From positions 372,001 through 436,000 of the forward strand of contig JAICWS010000002.1 in NCBI GenBank assembly GCA_025934695.1: DNA of 64,000 bases, written 5' to 3'. Below the pieces are notes generated by a model. That model saw only the letters and a program-made list of their open reading frames with translations, searched no databases and had not been told where the DNA came from. Origin of the DNA: Alphaproteobacteria bacterium (GTDB lineage: Bacteria > Pseudomonadota > Alphaproteobacteria > Micavibrionales > UBA2020). Every line of letters begins with the position of its first letter. Position 1 is the stretch's first letter. Of the stretch, positions 8,866 through 18,719 are shown one piece after another. The translations under genes were made by a program, and so were the position numbers.

Positions 8866-9249
8866 TTAAGCCCTGCAATTATTTCCCTTATGACCCCAGC
8901 GAACGACATGCCCGTTCTGGATCGTGAAGATCGTCTCGCAGTGATAGGTCTCCGCGCTCGGCGGAATCTGCGGCGGGCAGCTCGTCAGCACGCCGCGGCG
9001 GTCGACGGCCGCGGCGCAGGGCTCGAAACTGCCGGGATAGACGACGGTCTGGTGCGAGACGTAGGAGATCATCTTGGTATTCGCATCCAGCTGGTATTGC
9101 TTGTCGGGAATGCCCCAGCTCGTCACCAGCTCTTTCTCGCTCTTGCCGATCCAGGTGTTCAACTTGGCATCATAGGCTTCCGTGGTCGTGCAGGCCGACA
9201 GGAAGCCCAGCGACAGGACGACAAACAGGGACAGGGCGATGCGCAGCAT
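8866..9249 (-). CDS. Small lipoprotein of unknown function
   Basis: The 127-residue protein has a lipoprotein signal with LSAC, lipidated Cys at residue 20. The mature part contains WIGKSEKELVTSWGIPDKQY, which recalls the short helical repeat of SmpA/OmlA-type outer-membrane lipoproteins. It also has four further cysteines (two in the middle, two near the C terminus) that could form disulfides in the periplasm. It precedes cti on the same strand with almost no gap, so it may work with that periplasmic enzyme; this is context only. Confidence 0.75.
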   Translation of the reverse strand: MLRIALSLFVVLSLGFLSACTTTEAYDAKLNTWIGKSEKELVTSWGIPDKQYQLDANTKMISYVSHQTVVYPGSFEPCAAAVDRRGVLTSCPPQIPPSAETYHCETIFTIQNGHVVRWGHKGNNCRA

Positions 9250-9272
9250 GGATTAAGCCTCCGGTGGATGAT

Positions 9273-11672
9273 TTACGAACGCAGCACGCCGCCCGTCTGT
9301 TTCGTCACGGCCTCGACGATCTTCTGGCTGATGGCGGCGATTTCCTCGTCGGTCAGCGTCTTTTCGACCGGCTGGAGGGTCACGCCGATCGCGACTGACT
9401 TTTTGCCGGGTTCCACGCCCTTGCCGGTATAGACGTCGAAGATATCGACATGGGTGATCAGCGCCTTGTCCGCGCCCTTGACCGCGCGGATCAGCTTTTC
9501 CGCCTCGACCTTGTCGTCGAGCACGAAGGCGAAATCGCGCCGCAGTGGCTGGAAGGCCGAGGGGTTCAGCAATTCTTTACGGGGGCCCTTCTTCTTCGGC
9601 GCCGGGATATTCGGCAGGAAGACTTCGAAGCCCGCGTATTTTTCCTCGCGCTTCATGGCGGCCAGCACGCTCGGGTGCAGCTCGCCGAAATGGGCCAGAA
9701 CGGTGGGGCCGAGGCGCAGGCTGCCGGAGCGGCCCGGGTGGTACCATTCCGGCGCTTCCGCCGCGATCTGCAGGCTCGCGGTATTCACGCCGCAGCTGTC
9801 GAGCACGGCCAGCGCATCGGCTTTCGCGTCGAACGCGTCGACATCGCGCGGGCTTTGCGCCCAGTGGCGCTGCACCGCCGCGCCCGAGCGCAGGCCCGTC
9901 GCCGTCATGATCTGCCCGGCGGCATCGGTCGCGCGATAGATATTGCCGATTTCGAACAGGCAGGCATTGGGATAGCCGCGGTCGGCATTGCGTCCCGCCG
10001 CCTCGATGAGGTTCGGCAGGGCGGAGGGTCGCATGACCGACAGGTCGGCGGAAATCGGGTTGGTGAGCGTCAGCGCCTTCTTGTTCTGCTGCATGTTTGC
10101 GCCGAACAGGTCCGAGGTCTTGTCGCTCATGAAGGCCCAGGTCACGGTCTCCAGCATGCCGCGAGAGGCGAGCGCATAGCGCGCCGATACGGCGCGTTTC
10201 GAAACGGGGTTCAGCCCCTGCCGCTTTTCGCCGGGCGGCGCGCGCACAACGACCGCTGGAATATTGTCGTAGCCCTCGATGCGCAGCACCTCCTCGACGA
10301 TATCGGCCGGGCCTTCGACGTCGTGACGCCACGAGGGTACGCTGACGGTCCAGGATTTGCCGTTGTCATTCACGGTAAAGCCGAGAGAAGAAAGAATCTC
10401 TTTTTGCCGCGCCGCCGGCAGCTCCATGCCGCCCAGCAGCTTCAAACGTTCCGGTGCATAAGTGATGGTGCGCGGGCTGGTAGGCGCGTGCCCCGCGATG
10501 AACAATTCGCTCGCCTCGCCGCCGCACAGGTCGAGGATCAGACGCGTGGCGATCTCCGCCCCGTCTTTGACGAAACCGGGGTCGATGCCGCGCTCAAAAC
10601 GGTAACGCGCGTCACTGTCGATCTGCAGCTTCTGGCCCGTGATGGCCGTGCGCACCGGGTCGAACCAGGCGACTTCCAGGTACACGCTGGTGGTTTGTTC
10701 CGAGACGGACGAAGGCACGCCGCCGATGATTCCCCCTAAGCCCAGCACGCCGGAATCGTCGCAGACGACCGTCATGCCGTCATCGAGCTCATAGGTCTTG
10801 TCGTTGAGCGCTTCCAGCTTCTCGCCCTTCTTCGACAGGCGCACATGGATATTGCCTTTCAGCTTGTCGGCGTCGAAAACGTGCAGCGGGCGGTTGAGCG
10901 CGACGGTCAGGAAATTGGTGATATCGACCAGCGCCGAGATTGGACGCAGGCCGATGCCTTTCAGCCGGTCCTGCAGCCATTGCGGCGAGGGGCCGTTCCT
11001 GACCTTGTGAACGGTGCGGCCGATGAACAGCGGGCAGGCTTTTTCGTCTTTGAGCGTAACGGAAATGCCGTTGGGAAACTTCCCCGGCACCGGCGCGGCG
11101 GAAGGCGGCTTCAATTTGCCGAGCCCTGCGGCGGCGAGATCGCGCGCGATGCCAAAGATGCCGGCGCAGTCACCGCGGTTGGGCGTCAGGTTGATCTCGA
11201 TGACGGGATCGTCCGCGCCCAGGGCAGCGGCGGCGGGGGAACCGGTCACGGCGCTATCCGGCAGTTCGATGATGCCCGTATGCTCGGTGGACAAGAGCAA
11301 CTCGCGCTCCGAGCACATCATGCCGTTGCTTTCCTGGCCGCGGATCAGGGATTTTTTCAAGGTCATGTCGCTGCCGGGGATATAGCTTCCGGCGGGGGCG
11401 AAGACGCCCTTCATGCCCGCGCGCGCATTCGGCGCGCCGCAGACGACTTTCAGCTGTTCTTTTCCATTGTCGACAATAAGACAGCGCAACTTGTCGGCAT
11501 CCGGGTGTTTCTCGGCGGAAACGACATGGCCGACGACGAACCCCTGCAGCATCTTCGCCCGGTCTTCGATGCCCTCGACCTCGAGGCCGATGGCCGTCAG
11601 CTTCGCCGAGATCTCGTCCAGCGACGCGTTCGTGTCGAGATATTCCTTGAGCCAGGACAGGGTGAATTTCAT
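9273..11672 (-). CDS. pheT: Phenylalanyl-tRNA synthetase beta subunit
   Basis: This is the 799-residue beta chain of the alpha2-beta2 enzyme that charges tRNA-Phe. In order it has the EMAP/tRNA-binding domain (about 40-150, VVGHVVSAEKHPDADKLR), the B3/B4 editing domain (about 210-370), B5 (about 400-470), the catalytic-like core, and the C-terminal ferredoxin-fold anticodon-binding domain (about 705-799). Length and order are normal for bacteria. The start ATG at 11672 gives the usual MKFTLSWLKEYLDT. Unusually, it does not adjoin pheS: an opposite-strand gene at 11831-12379 lies between them. Confidence 0.97.
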   Translation of the reverse strand: MKFTLSWLKEYLDTNASLDEISAKLTAIGLEVEGIEDRAKMLQGFVVGHVVSAEKHPDADKLRCLIVDNGKEQLKVVCGAPNARAGMKGVFAPAGSYIPGSDMTLKKSLIRGQESNGMMCSERELLLSTEHTGIIELPDSAVTGSPAAAALGADDPVIEINLTPNRGDCAGIFGIARDLAAAGLGKLKPPSAAPVPGKFPNGISVTLKDEKACPLFIGRTVHKVRNGPSPQWLQDRLKGIGLRPISALVDITNFLTVALNRPLHVFDADKLKGNIHVRLSKKGEKLEALNDKTYELDDGMTVVCDDSGVLGLGGIIGGVPSSVSEQTTSVYLEVAWFDPVRTAITGQKLQIDSDARYRFERGIDPGFVKDGAEIATRLILDLCGGEASELFIAGHAPTSPRTITYAPERLKLLGGMELPAARQKEILSSLGFTVNDNGKSWTVSVPSWRHDVEGPADIVEEVLRIEGYDNIPAVVVRAPPGEKRQGLNPVSKRAVSARYALASRGMLETVTWAFMSDKTSDLFGANMQQNKKALTLTNPISADLSVMRPSALPNLIEAAGRNADRGYPNACLFEIGNIYRATDAAGQIMTATGLRSGAAVQRHWAQSPRDVDAFDAKADALAVLDSCGVNTASLQIAAEAPEWYHPGRSGSLRLGPTVLAHFGELHPSVLAAMKREEKYAGFEVFLPNIPAPKKKGPRKELLNPSAFQPLRRDFAFVLDDKVEAEKLIRAVKGADKALITHVDIFDVYTGKGVEPGKKSVAIGVTLQPVEKTLTDEEIAAISQKIVEAVTKQTGGVLRS

Positions 11673-11771
11673 AGCTTTGCCTTTTGTAGAACCCGTTTCC
11701 CGCGTGGAAACGCATTAGAGAATATAAAGTAGATCAATGCTTTGGAAAATATGAGGTTTATGAGATTTGAG

Positions 11772-11800
11772 TTGACATAATATATGGTTTTACCTAATAT
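11772..11800 (+). promoter_or_regulatory. Sigma-70 type promoter
   Basis: TTGACA (11772-11777) and TAATAT (11795-11800) are separated by exactly 17 bases, a near-consensus housekeeping promoter. It reads into the gene starting at 11831. It lies in the AT-rich gap upstream of pheT and points away from it. Confidence 0.75.
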
Positions 11801-11830
11801 CACCGCCCAGCGATATGAAGGAGTGAAATC

Positions 11831-12379
11831 ATGGCCGAGTCCGCGAATAAATCTTCCGCCGAAGCTGAAACGGCACACCGCAGTGCCAAAGGCGCGGAAA
11901 AATTCCTGGCAGGCGCGGTTATGGCCGGCGCCATTGTGCTCTCGCCGCTCGCCGCCGCCTTTACGATGAGCAACGGCGTCTTTTACCTCGGCCGCGATCA
12001 ATATGCCGAACTCGACAAAGGCGGTTCCCAGCCCGAACGCGTGACGGGCCAAGGCATCCATTTCTCCAATCCCTGGAAGACCTACAGCGTCGCGAAATGG
12101 AACGTCGGCAAAGAGACGATTACGCTGACCGAGCCGGAAGCGACCGTCGATATGGACGTGGCTTTCTCCGCACCCGAAAAGCTCGAACCGTTCTTCGGCT
12201 CCGCGATGGGCCTCGCCGAAGTTCACCTCCAGGACGCCTTCCGGAAGAACGCCTGGACATACGCCAATACCAAACAGGTTTGCACCGTCCTGGCGCAGGG
12301 CGTCGAGGAAGGGCTGGACGGTTACTTACGCGCGCCCAAAGTCACGGGCTGCCGCATCAAAGTGACGCCTTCAGCATAA
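11831..12379 (+). CDS. Membrane-anchored protein, weakly SPFH-like
   Basis: The 182-residue protein has a polar N terminus, one hydrophobic segment (about 27-50) and a soluble domain. GKGSQPERVTGQGIHFSNPWKT-like wording around residues 63-80 recalls the start of SPFH/band-7 domains (a G-x-G-hydrophobic-H-F turn), but the domain is far shorter than a full SPFH protein, so the resemblance is tentative. Two cysteines lie near the C terminus. It has its own strong promoter and GAAGGAG before the ATG. It sits between pheS and pheT on the opposite strand, its stop eight bases from the pheS stop. Confidence 0.75.
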   Translation: MAESANKSSAEAETAHRSAKGAEKFLAGAVMAGAIVLSPLAAAFTMSNGVFYLGRDQYAELDKGGSQPERVTGQGIHFSNPWKTYSVAKWNVGKETITLTEPEATVDMDVAFSAPEKLEPFFGSAMGLAEVHLQDAFRKNAWTYANTKQVCTVLAQGVEEGLDGYLRAPKVTGCRIKVTPSA

Positions 12380-12387
12380 TCAAATAA

Positions 12388-13467
12388 TCAGGACAGCGCC
12401 GGATTCGGCTGGTCGAGTGGGCCGAAGCCGTAATGGCGCAGCCAGCGCAGGTCGGATTCGAAAAAGGTGCGCAAATCCGGAATGCCGTATTTCAGCATCG
12501 CCACGCGCTCGACGCCCATGCCGAAGGCGAAGCCCTGGTATTCATCGGGGTCGATGCCGCAGTTCTTCAGCACGTTCGGGTGCACCATGCCGCAGCCCAA
12601 AATCTCCAGCCAGTCTTTCCCCGCGCCGATCTTCAGTTCCCCGCCGTCGCGCGAGCAGCCGATATCCATCTCCGCCGAGGGTTCGGTGAAGGGGAAGAAG
12701 CTGGGGCGGAAGCGCGTCGGCAGCTCGTCGACCTCGAAGAATTTCTTGCAGAATTCGATCAGGCAGCCTTTCAGATGGCCCATATGCGTCGCCTTGTCGA
12801 TCAGCAGGCCCTCGACCTGGTGGAACATCGGCGTGTGGGTCATGTCATAGTCGGACCGGAAGGTGCGGCCCGGGATGATGACGCGGATCGGCGGCTTTTG
12901 CTCCTGCATCACGTGCACCTGCACGGTGGATGTATGCGTGCGCAGCAGGCGACGGGCATCGAGCCCGTTCTTGCCCGCCGCGTCGGGAAGGTAGAACGTA
13001 TCATGCATCTGGCGCGCCGGGTGCTCAGGCGGGAAGTTGAGCGCGGTGAAATTGTGGAAGTCGTCCTCGATCTCGGGCCCTTCGGCGACGCTGAAGCCCA
13101 TTTCCGCGAAGATGGTGATGATCTCCTCGATCGTCTGGCTGATTGGGTGGATTGCGCCTTTTGGCTGTGGGCGCGGCGACAGCGTCACGTCGACCCTTTC
13201 ATTTTGCAGCCGCTCGTTCAGCGCGGCTGATTTCAGCAAGGCGGCGCGGGTCTCGATCTCGGCGGTGATCTCGTCCTTCAGGCGGTTGAGCGCCTGGCCC
13301 ATTTCCTTGCGCTGCTCGGGTGACAGCTGGCCCAGCGTCTGCATCAGGCTCGTGACCTTGCCTTTTTTGCCGAGCGCCGAGACGCGCACTTCCTCGAGCG
13401 CCGCGATATCGTTGGCGGCCTGCACCGTATCCACGATTTCTTTCTTGAGGGCGTCGATGTTGCTCAT
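12388..13467 (-). CDS. pheS: Phenylalanyl-tRNA synthetase alpha subunit
   Basis: The 359-residue catalytic chain of the enzyme. It begins with the tRNA-binding coiled-coil arm (about 1-90) and continues into the class II core with TPMFHQVEG, the Phe-binding [14 protein letters not shown] region and motif 3 ([17 protein letters not shown]) near the C terminus. I start at ATG 13467 because AAAGGA lies eight bases upstream; the ATG nine bases earlier would overlap that site. It should pair with PheT encoded at 9273-11672 although the genes are split. Confidence 0.97.
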   Translation of the reverse strand: MSNIDALKKEIVDTVQAANDIAALEEVRVSALGKKGKVTSLMQTLGQLSPEQRKEMGQALNRLKDEITAEIETRAALLKSAALNERLQNERVDVTLSPRPQPKGAIHPISQTIEEIITIFAEMGFSVAEGPEIEDDFHNFTALNFPPEHPARQMHDTFYLPDAAGKNGLDARRLLRTHTSTVQVHVMQEQKPPIRVIIPGRTFRSDYDMTHTPMFHQVEGLLIDKATHMGHLKGCLIEFCKKFFEVDELPTRFRPSFFPFTEPSAEMDIGCSRDGGELKIGAGKDWLEILGCGMVHPNVLKNCGIDPDEYQGFAFGMGVERVAMLKYGIPDLRTFFESDLRWLRHYGFGPLDQPNPALS

Positions 13468-13479
13468 GTCTCTCATCCT

Positions 13480-13815
13480 TTAAGGTTCGGTTCCGGGAGC
13501 GATGGTCACTTTCAGCCCGTCGAGCTTGTCGCTCATCAAAATCTGACACGACAGGCGCGAATTGTCTTCAAGTTCGAAGGCGCTCTCGGCCAGGCGGTCG
13601 GTTTCTTCGTCTGTCGGCGGCGCCAGTTTCGGCAACCAGGCCGGGTCGACATAGACATGGCAGGTGCCGCAGGACAAGGATCCGCCGCATTCCGCCTTGA
13701 TGGCGAGGCTCGCATCGGTCATCGCGTAATCGCGGATGATCTCCATTACGCGCCAGCCCTCGATCGCCTCGAGGTCATGTTCCTTGCCGTCGCGGTCGAT
13801 GACATGCAACATCAT
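13480..13815 (-). CDS. Adrenodoxin-type [2Fe-2S] ferredoxin
   Basis: The 111-residue protein has cluster ligands at Cys43, Cys49, Cys52 and Cys90 (C-x5-C-x2-C with a distant fourth Cys), the vertebrate/Isc-type ferredoxin pattern. It would shuttle single electrons from an NAD(P)H-dependent reductase to an acceptor such as an Fe-S assembly machine or a P450. A reductase gene lies nearby at 14647-15687. Its ATG overlaps the TGA of the membrane-protein gene upstream by four bases, implying coupling, and pheS follows 12 bases after its stop. Confidence 0.9.
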   Translation of the reverse strand: MMLHVIDRDGKEHDLEAIEGWRVMEIIRDYAMTDASLAIKAECGGSLSCGTCHVYVDPAWLPKLAPPTDEETDRLAESAFELEDNSRLSCQILMSDKLDGLKVTIAPGTEP

Positions 13816-14606
13816 GCCACTCTCTCCTGTTGCGGGCGGCCCAGCACTTCCTTCAGGGCATAACAGAAGGTCGCGGTCGACAGGACGCAGGTGATGATAT
13901 CCGTGACCGATAACAGCGTCAGCAGCGCGATTGCCGTATTCTGCGGCAGGTGCAGCAGCGTCTTCATGTCGATCATCATGTCTTTCTGCTCGCCCGCGAG
14001 GATCATCGATGTCAGCCCCTGTTCCAGCACCCAGATGGGCAGGCAGGTCAGGATATAAAGACCGGCGAGGCGCAGCGAAATGCCGATGCCATTGACCTGG
14101 AAGATGTAACGGCGGATGGGATAGCCCACGCCAGCCAGGATATTCGCGACCCAGAACCGCACGCCCCAGATGCCGCCGCCCAACAGGACCAGCGCCGCGA
14201 ACTTGACGAGCGGCGTATCCTTGTCGAGGCTCCAGACCAGATAGCTGATGATCGTGGCGCGCGCCATGTTGAAGAGGATCCAGACCAGCACGCTGGCCGA
14301 CAGCGCCCGGCGGCGCTCGTGAAGAAATTCGGGGTCGCTGGACAGGTGGGGCGGGCGCTCGCCCGTCAGCAGAAGGCGCGCCTGCACGAACATCAGCCAG
14401 CCCGACAGCGCGATGGACGGCAGACTGTAAAGGAAATCCTCGAGAAAGGTAATCGTGTCGACCTTCTGGAAGTAGATGACGAGGTCGGTGATCAGGTCGA
14501 CGCCGAAGGGCAGCAGGGCGAGGCGCGCAAGATAGGCCCATTCGCGGCCCACGAACAAATAGCCGCTCTTTATCGCCGCCTGGATACTGAATTTGCTGCC
14601 GCTCAT
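13812..14606 (-). CDS. Multi-pass membrane protein of unknown function
   Basis: The 264-residue protein has about six hydrophobic segments, beginning near residues 24-45, 60-80, 105-125, 132-155, 175-195 and 230-250. Short polar loops separate them, with no recognisable catalytic motif. It overlaps the ferredoxin start by four bases, so the two are co-translated. That may point to a membrane partner of the electron-transfer protein, but nothing in the sequence proves it. Confidence 0.8.
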   Translation of the reverse strand: MSGSKFSIQAAIKSGYLFVGREWAYLARLALLPFGVDLITDLVIYFQKVDTITFLEDFLYSLPSIALSGWLMFVQARLLLTGERPPHLSSDPEFLHERRRALSASVLVWILFNMARATIISYLVWSLDKDTPLVKFAALVLLGGGIWGVRFWVANILAGVGYPIRRYIFQVNGIGISLRLAGLYILTCLPIWVLEQGLTSMILAGEQKDMMIDMKTLLHLPQNTAIALLTLLSVTDIITCVLSTATFCYALKEVLGRPQQERVA

Positions 14607-14646
14607 CGACCGCCCGAAAAAAAATTTCCCTATTACACCACCGGAA

Positions 14647-15771
<1,125 letters not shown>

Positions 15772-16272
15772 CTAGCCGGGTGGAAACATGAAAGGCTGCG
15801 GATTATCGGGCATCCAGCGGGTCAGGAAACGGCGGAATTTGCCGAACTTGCCGCTCTCGCTGTGCGGCTCGGGCTGTTCGCCGCGGCAGGCCTTTTGCAG
15901 CTGCTCACGTCCGATATGGGACAGCACCTTGGTGATTTCCCAGCGGCTGTCGAGCCGCTCGGGATGATTGTCGAATTCCAGGCTGCGGACTTCATACAGG
16001 TTTTCGCCCACTTTCACCGCGTTCATTTCGGTTTTGTAAGCCGCGCCGCCGTAAATAGTTGTCGCTTTCAGCGAGATACCTTTGTCGGTTTTGACCAGCT
16101 CGGCGTGATAGCTGTCGCCCACCGCCACTTTCGTATCGAAGTTCAGCGGCACCGTCAGCGGCTTTTCGCCGGCATAGGGTTGCGGGCACAGGAAATCGCG
16201 CAGTTCTTCTTCATAGAACTGGTTGGGTCCGCGGTTGTAATAATTGAAGACCGGGGTAATCGGCTGCGACAC
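15772..16272 (-). CDS. Hypothetical soluble protein
   Basis: The 166-residue protein shows no signal peptide, membrane segment or known motif. A middle part with alternating strands (TVPLNFDTKVAVGDSYHAELVK, GISLKATTIYGGAAYKTEM) suggests a small beta-domain, followed by a basic helical tail (GKFGKFRRFLTRW). It lies upstream of the FNR gene on the same strand with an 84-base gap. No function can be inferred. Confidence 0.65.
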   Translation of the reverse strand: MSQPITPVFNYYNRGPNQFYEEELRDFLCPQPYAGEKPLTVPLNFDTKVAVGDSYHAELVKTDKGISLKATTIYGGAAYKTEMNAVKVGENLYEVRSLEFDNHPERLDSRWEITKVLSHIGREQLQKACRGEQPEPHSESGKFGKFRRFLTRWMPDNPQPFMFPPG

Positions 16273-16417
16273 GGTATGGAGGTCCTTTCGGCAAGTAATA
16301 CTTTGTTTTTCAAAGGTTCTTGAAGTTACCCTTCCAGCGCCGTATGGTCAATATGAAAAACGGTAAGAAAAATCAAAGAGTTTAAGAGTTTAGCTAAAAG
16401 TTGCTAGAGTAAGCCGA

Positions 16418-17248
16418 ATGAAAAAACACCACCTGCACCTGATTTCCGATTCCACGGGCGGCACGCTGAACAGCGTCGTGAAGGCCTGCCTCGCCCAGTT
16501 CGAAGGCGTGGAGGCCGAGCAGCATTTCTGGCCGCTGGTGCGTACGCAGAAACAATTGCTTTCCGTGCTCGAAGGCATAAGGCGTCATCCCGGGATCGCC
16601 TTCTATACGCTCGTCGACGAGAGCCTGTCCAAGGCGCTGGAAAAACACTGCCAGATGCTCGAGGTGCCGGCGGTCTCGATCCTCAGCCCGGTCATCGACG
16701 TCATGAGCCAGCGCTTCAAGATGGAATCGCTGGCCGAGCCGGGATTGCAGCATAAGCTCAACGAAGAATATTTCGCGCGCATGGATGCGGTCGATTACGC
16801 GCTGCATCACGATGATGGGCAGAAGGGCGAGCGCGAACTCGCCAAGGCCGACGTCATCCTGGTCGGCGTGTCGCGCACCTCGAAGACGCCGACCTGTATT
16901 TATCTCGCCAACCGCGGCGTCAAGGCGGCGAATGTGCCCTACGTGCCGGGCATCCCATTCCCTGAGAAAGTTCTCGACCTGACCAAGCCTTTGTTCGTGG
17001 CGCTCACCGCCTCGCCCGACCGCCTTATCGATATCCGCCGCAACCGCCTGCAGCAGCTGGGGGAAGTGCGCGCGACCGATTATCTCGACCAGGACCGCGT
17101 GCAGGAAGAGGTCAAGGAAGCGCGCCGCTTCTATTCCAAGATGGGCTGGCCCGTGATCGACGTCACGCGCCGCTCGATCGAGGAAACCGCGGCCGAAATC
17201 ATGTCGCTGCTCGAGGAGCACCGCGTGAATAAGGAGCAGCGCGCATGA
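16418..17248 (+). CDS. ppsR: PPDK/PEP synthase regulatory kinase-pyrophosphorylase
   Basis: The 276-residue protein is of the DUF299 family. These proteins switch pyruvate phosphate dikinase or PEP synthase off with ADP and on by phosphorolysis. Seen here are the start HLHLISDSTGGTLNSVVKA, the P-loop GVSRTSKTPTCIYLA near residues 145-160 and NVPYVPGIPFP. No target dikinase gene is in the window. Its stop overlaps the aroE start by four bases, so it leads the aroE-coaE-coaE operon, as in many alphaproteobacteria. Confidence 0.93.
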   Translation: MKKHHLHLISDSTGGTLNSVVKACLAQFEGVEAEQHFWPLVRTQKQLLSVLEGIRRHPGIAFYTLVDESLSKALEKHCQMLEVPAVSILSPVIDVMSQRFKMESLAEPGLQHKLNEEYFARMDAVDYALHHDDGQKGERELAKADVILVGVSRTSKTPTCIYLANRGVKAANVPYVPGIPFPEKVLDLTKPLFVALTASPDRLIDIRRNRLQQLGEVRATDYLDQDRVQEEVKEARRFYSKMGWPVIDVTRRSIEETAAEIMSLLEEHRVNKEQRA

Positions 17249-18075
17249 GCGAGGACGTGAAGCGCGCCTGCGTCATGGGCTGGCCGGTCTCGCATTCGCT
17301 GTCGCCCAAGTTGCATGGCTTCTGGCTCGACAAATACGGCATCAAGGGCGCCTATTCGACCATGGCCATCACGCCCGAAGCGCTCAAAGATGCGCTGAAG
17401 CTCGTGGCCGACCGCGGCTATGCTGGCTGTAACCTCACCATCCCGCTGAAAGAGGCAGCGTTGCCGCTGATGGACGTGCACGACGAAAGCTGCCTGATGT
17501 CCGGCGCGGTGAATACGGTCGTGGTGAAGGACGGCAAGATCCACGGTTTCAACAGCGACGGCTTCGGCTTTGTCGAAAACCTGAAGACGCATAACCCGAA
17601 ATGGAATGGCGAGCGCGTCGTGATTTTGGGCACCGGCGGCGCCTCGCGCGGCGTCATCGCCAGTTTGCGCGCCGCGGGCGCGAAGCATTTCGTCCTGGTC
17701 AACCGGACGCCCGAAAAGGCCGAGCGTATCGTCAAGCAGTTCAAGCTCGACGGCGAGGTCCATGCGTGGGAGCGCCGCCACGCCGCGCTCGCGGACGCGA
17801 CGCTGCTCGTCAACTGCACCAGCCTCGGCATGACCGGCCAGTCTCCGCTCGATCTCGATCTCGCGCAGCTGCCGAAGGAGGCGACGGTCTGCGACCTCGT
17901 CTACCGGCCGCTGGTCACGCCGCTGCTGCACGCGGCGCATGCGCGGGGCAACACGGTCGTCGAAGGCCTCGGCATGCTGATGCACCAGGGGCGCCTCGGC
18001 TTCGAGCACTGGTTCGGCCGCGACCCGGAAGTGACCAAGGAGTTGTACGAATATATGGGGAAACTCGCCGCATGA
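17245..18075 (+). CDS. aroE: Shikimate dehydrogenase
   Basis: This 276-residue enzyme reduces 3-dehydroshikimate with NADPH in aromatic amino-acid synthesis. The substrate loop SHSLSPKLH lies near residues 15-23, the catalytic lysine is in NLTIPLKEAA near residue 68, and the NADP glycine-rich turn ILGTGGASRG is near residue 128. The C terminus has the usual GLGMLMHQG. Start and stop codons overlap the neighbouring genes by four bases each, so translation is coupled. Confidence 0.96.
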   Translation: MSEDVKRACVMGWPVSHSLSPKLHGFWLDKYGIKGAYSTMAITPEALKDALKLVADRGYAGCNLTIPLKEAALPLMDVHDESCLMSGAVNTVVVKDGKIHGFNSDGFGFVENLKTHNPKWNGERVVILGTGGASRGVIASLRAAGAKHFVLVNRTPEKAERIVKQFKLDGEVHAWERRHAALADATLLVNCTSLGMTGQSPLDLDLAQLPKEATVCDLVYRPLVTPLLHAAHARGNTVVEGLGMLMHQGRLGFEHWFGRDPEVTKELYEYMGKLAA

Positions 18076-18719
18076 TCGTCGCCGGCCTCACAGGTTCCAT
18101 CGGCATGGGCAAGACGACAGCCGCCAATATGCTGCGCGAGATGGGTATTCCCATTCACGACGCGGATGCGACCGTGCATGTGCTTATGGGGCCAAACGGG
18201 CAGGCGGTCGATGCCGTGGCAGCCCTCTGTCCTGAAGCGCTGGCGGCAGATAATAAGGGCTGCCCGATGATCGACCGCAAGGTGCTGGGCCGCCATATCT
18301 TCGCCGACCCGGAGCTGAAAGCCGCGGTCGAAGGCGTGCTCTATCCGATGGTGCAGGCGTCCGAAGAGGCCTTCATCGCTGAGAAAGAGAAGGAAGGCTG
18401 CCGCCTCGTCGTACTCGACGTGCCCTTGCTGTTCGAGACGGGATGGGACGCGCGGGTGGACAAGAAGATCGTCGTTTCTGCGCCCTCTGATGTGCAGAAG
18501 GCCCGCGTCATGGCGCGGCCCGGCATGACCGAGGAACGTTTCAACGCGGTCCTGAAGGCGCAACTGCCCGACGCCGACAAGCGCGCCCGGGCCGATTATG
18601 TGATCGACACGGGCACCGGGCTCGAGGAAACGCGCAAACAACTGGCGGCCGTCGTGGCCGAGCTCGCGCCGCCCATTAAGACCGAGCTCAACCACCGTCC
18701 GCCGGGAATGCGTCCATGA
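18072..18719 (+). CDS. coaE: Dephospho-CoA kinase, copy 1
   Basis: The 215-residue kinase phosphorylates dephospho-CoA in the last step of CoA synthesis. It has the P-loop GSIGMGKTT (residues 8-16), the HDADATVH acid pair, the DVPLLFETG motif and the lid-region RPGMTEERF. It starts at an ATGA overlapping aroE and ends in an ATGA shared with a second coaE. All active-site blocks are intact. It has a short C-terminal extension (about residues 200-215) that copy 2 lacks. Whether both are active kinases cannot be told by eye. Confidence 0.92.
   Translation: MIVAGLTGSIGMGKTTAANMLREMGIPIHDADATVHVLMGPNGQAVDAVAALCPEALAADNKGCPMIDRKVLGRHIFADPELKAAVEGVLYPMVQASEEAFIAEKEKEGCRLVVLDVPLLFETGWDARVDKKIVVSAPSDVQKARVMARPGMTEERFNAVLKAQLPDADKRARADYVIDTGTGLEETRKQLAAVVAELAPPIKTELNHRPPGMRP

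Noticed and set aside
9450-10739. A 429-codon plus-strand frame within pheT
   Set aside because: It is wholly inside a strongly identified synthetase gene on the other strand.
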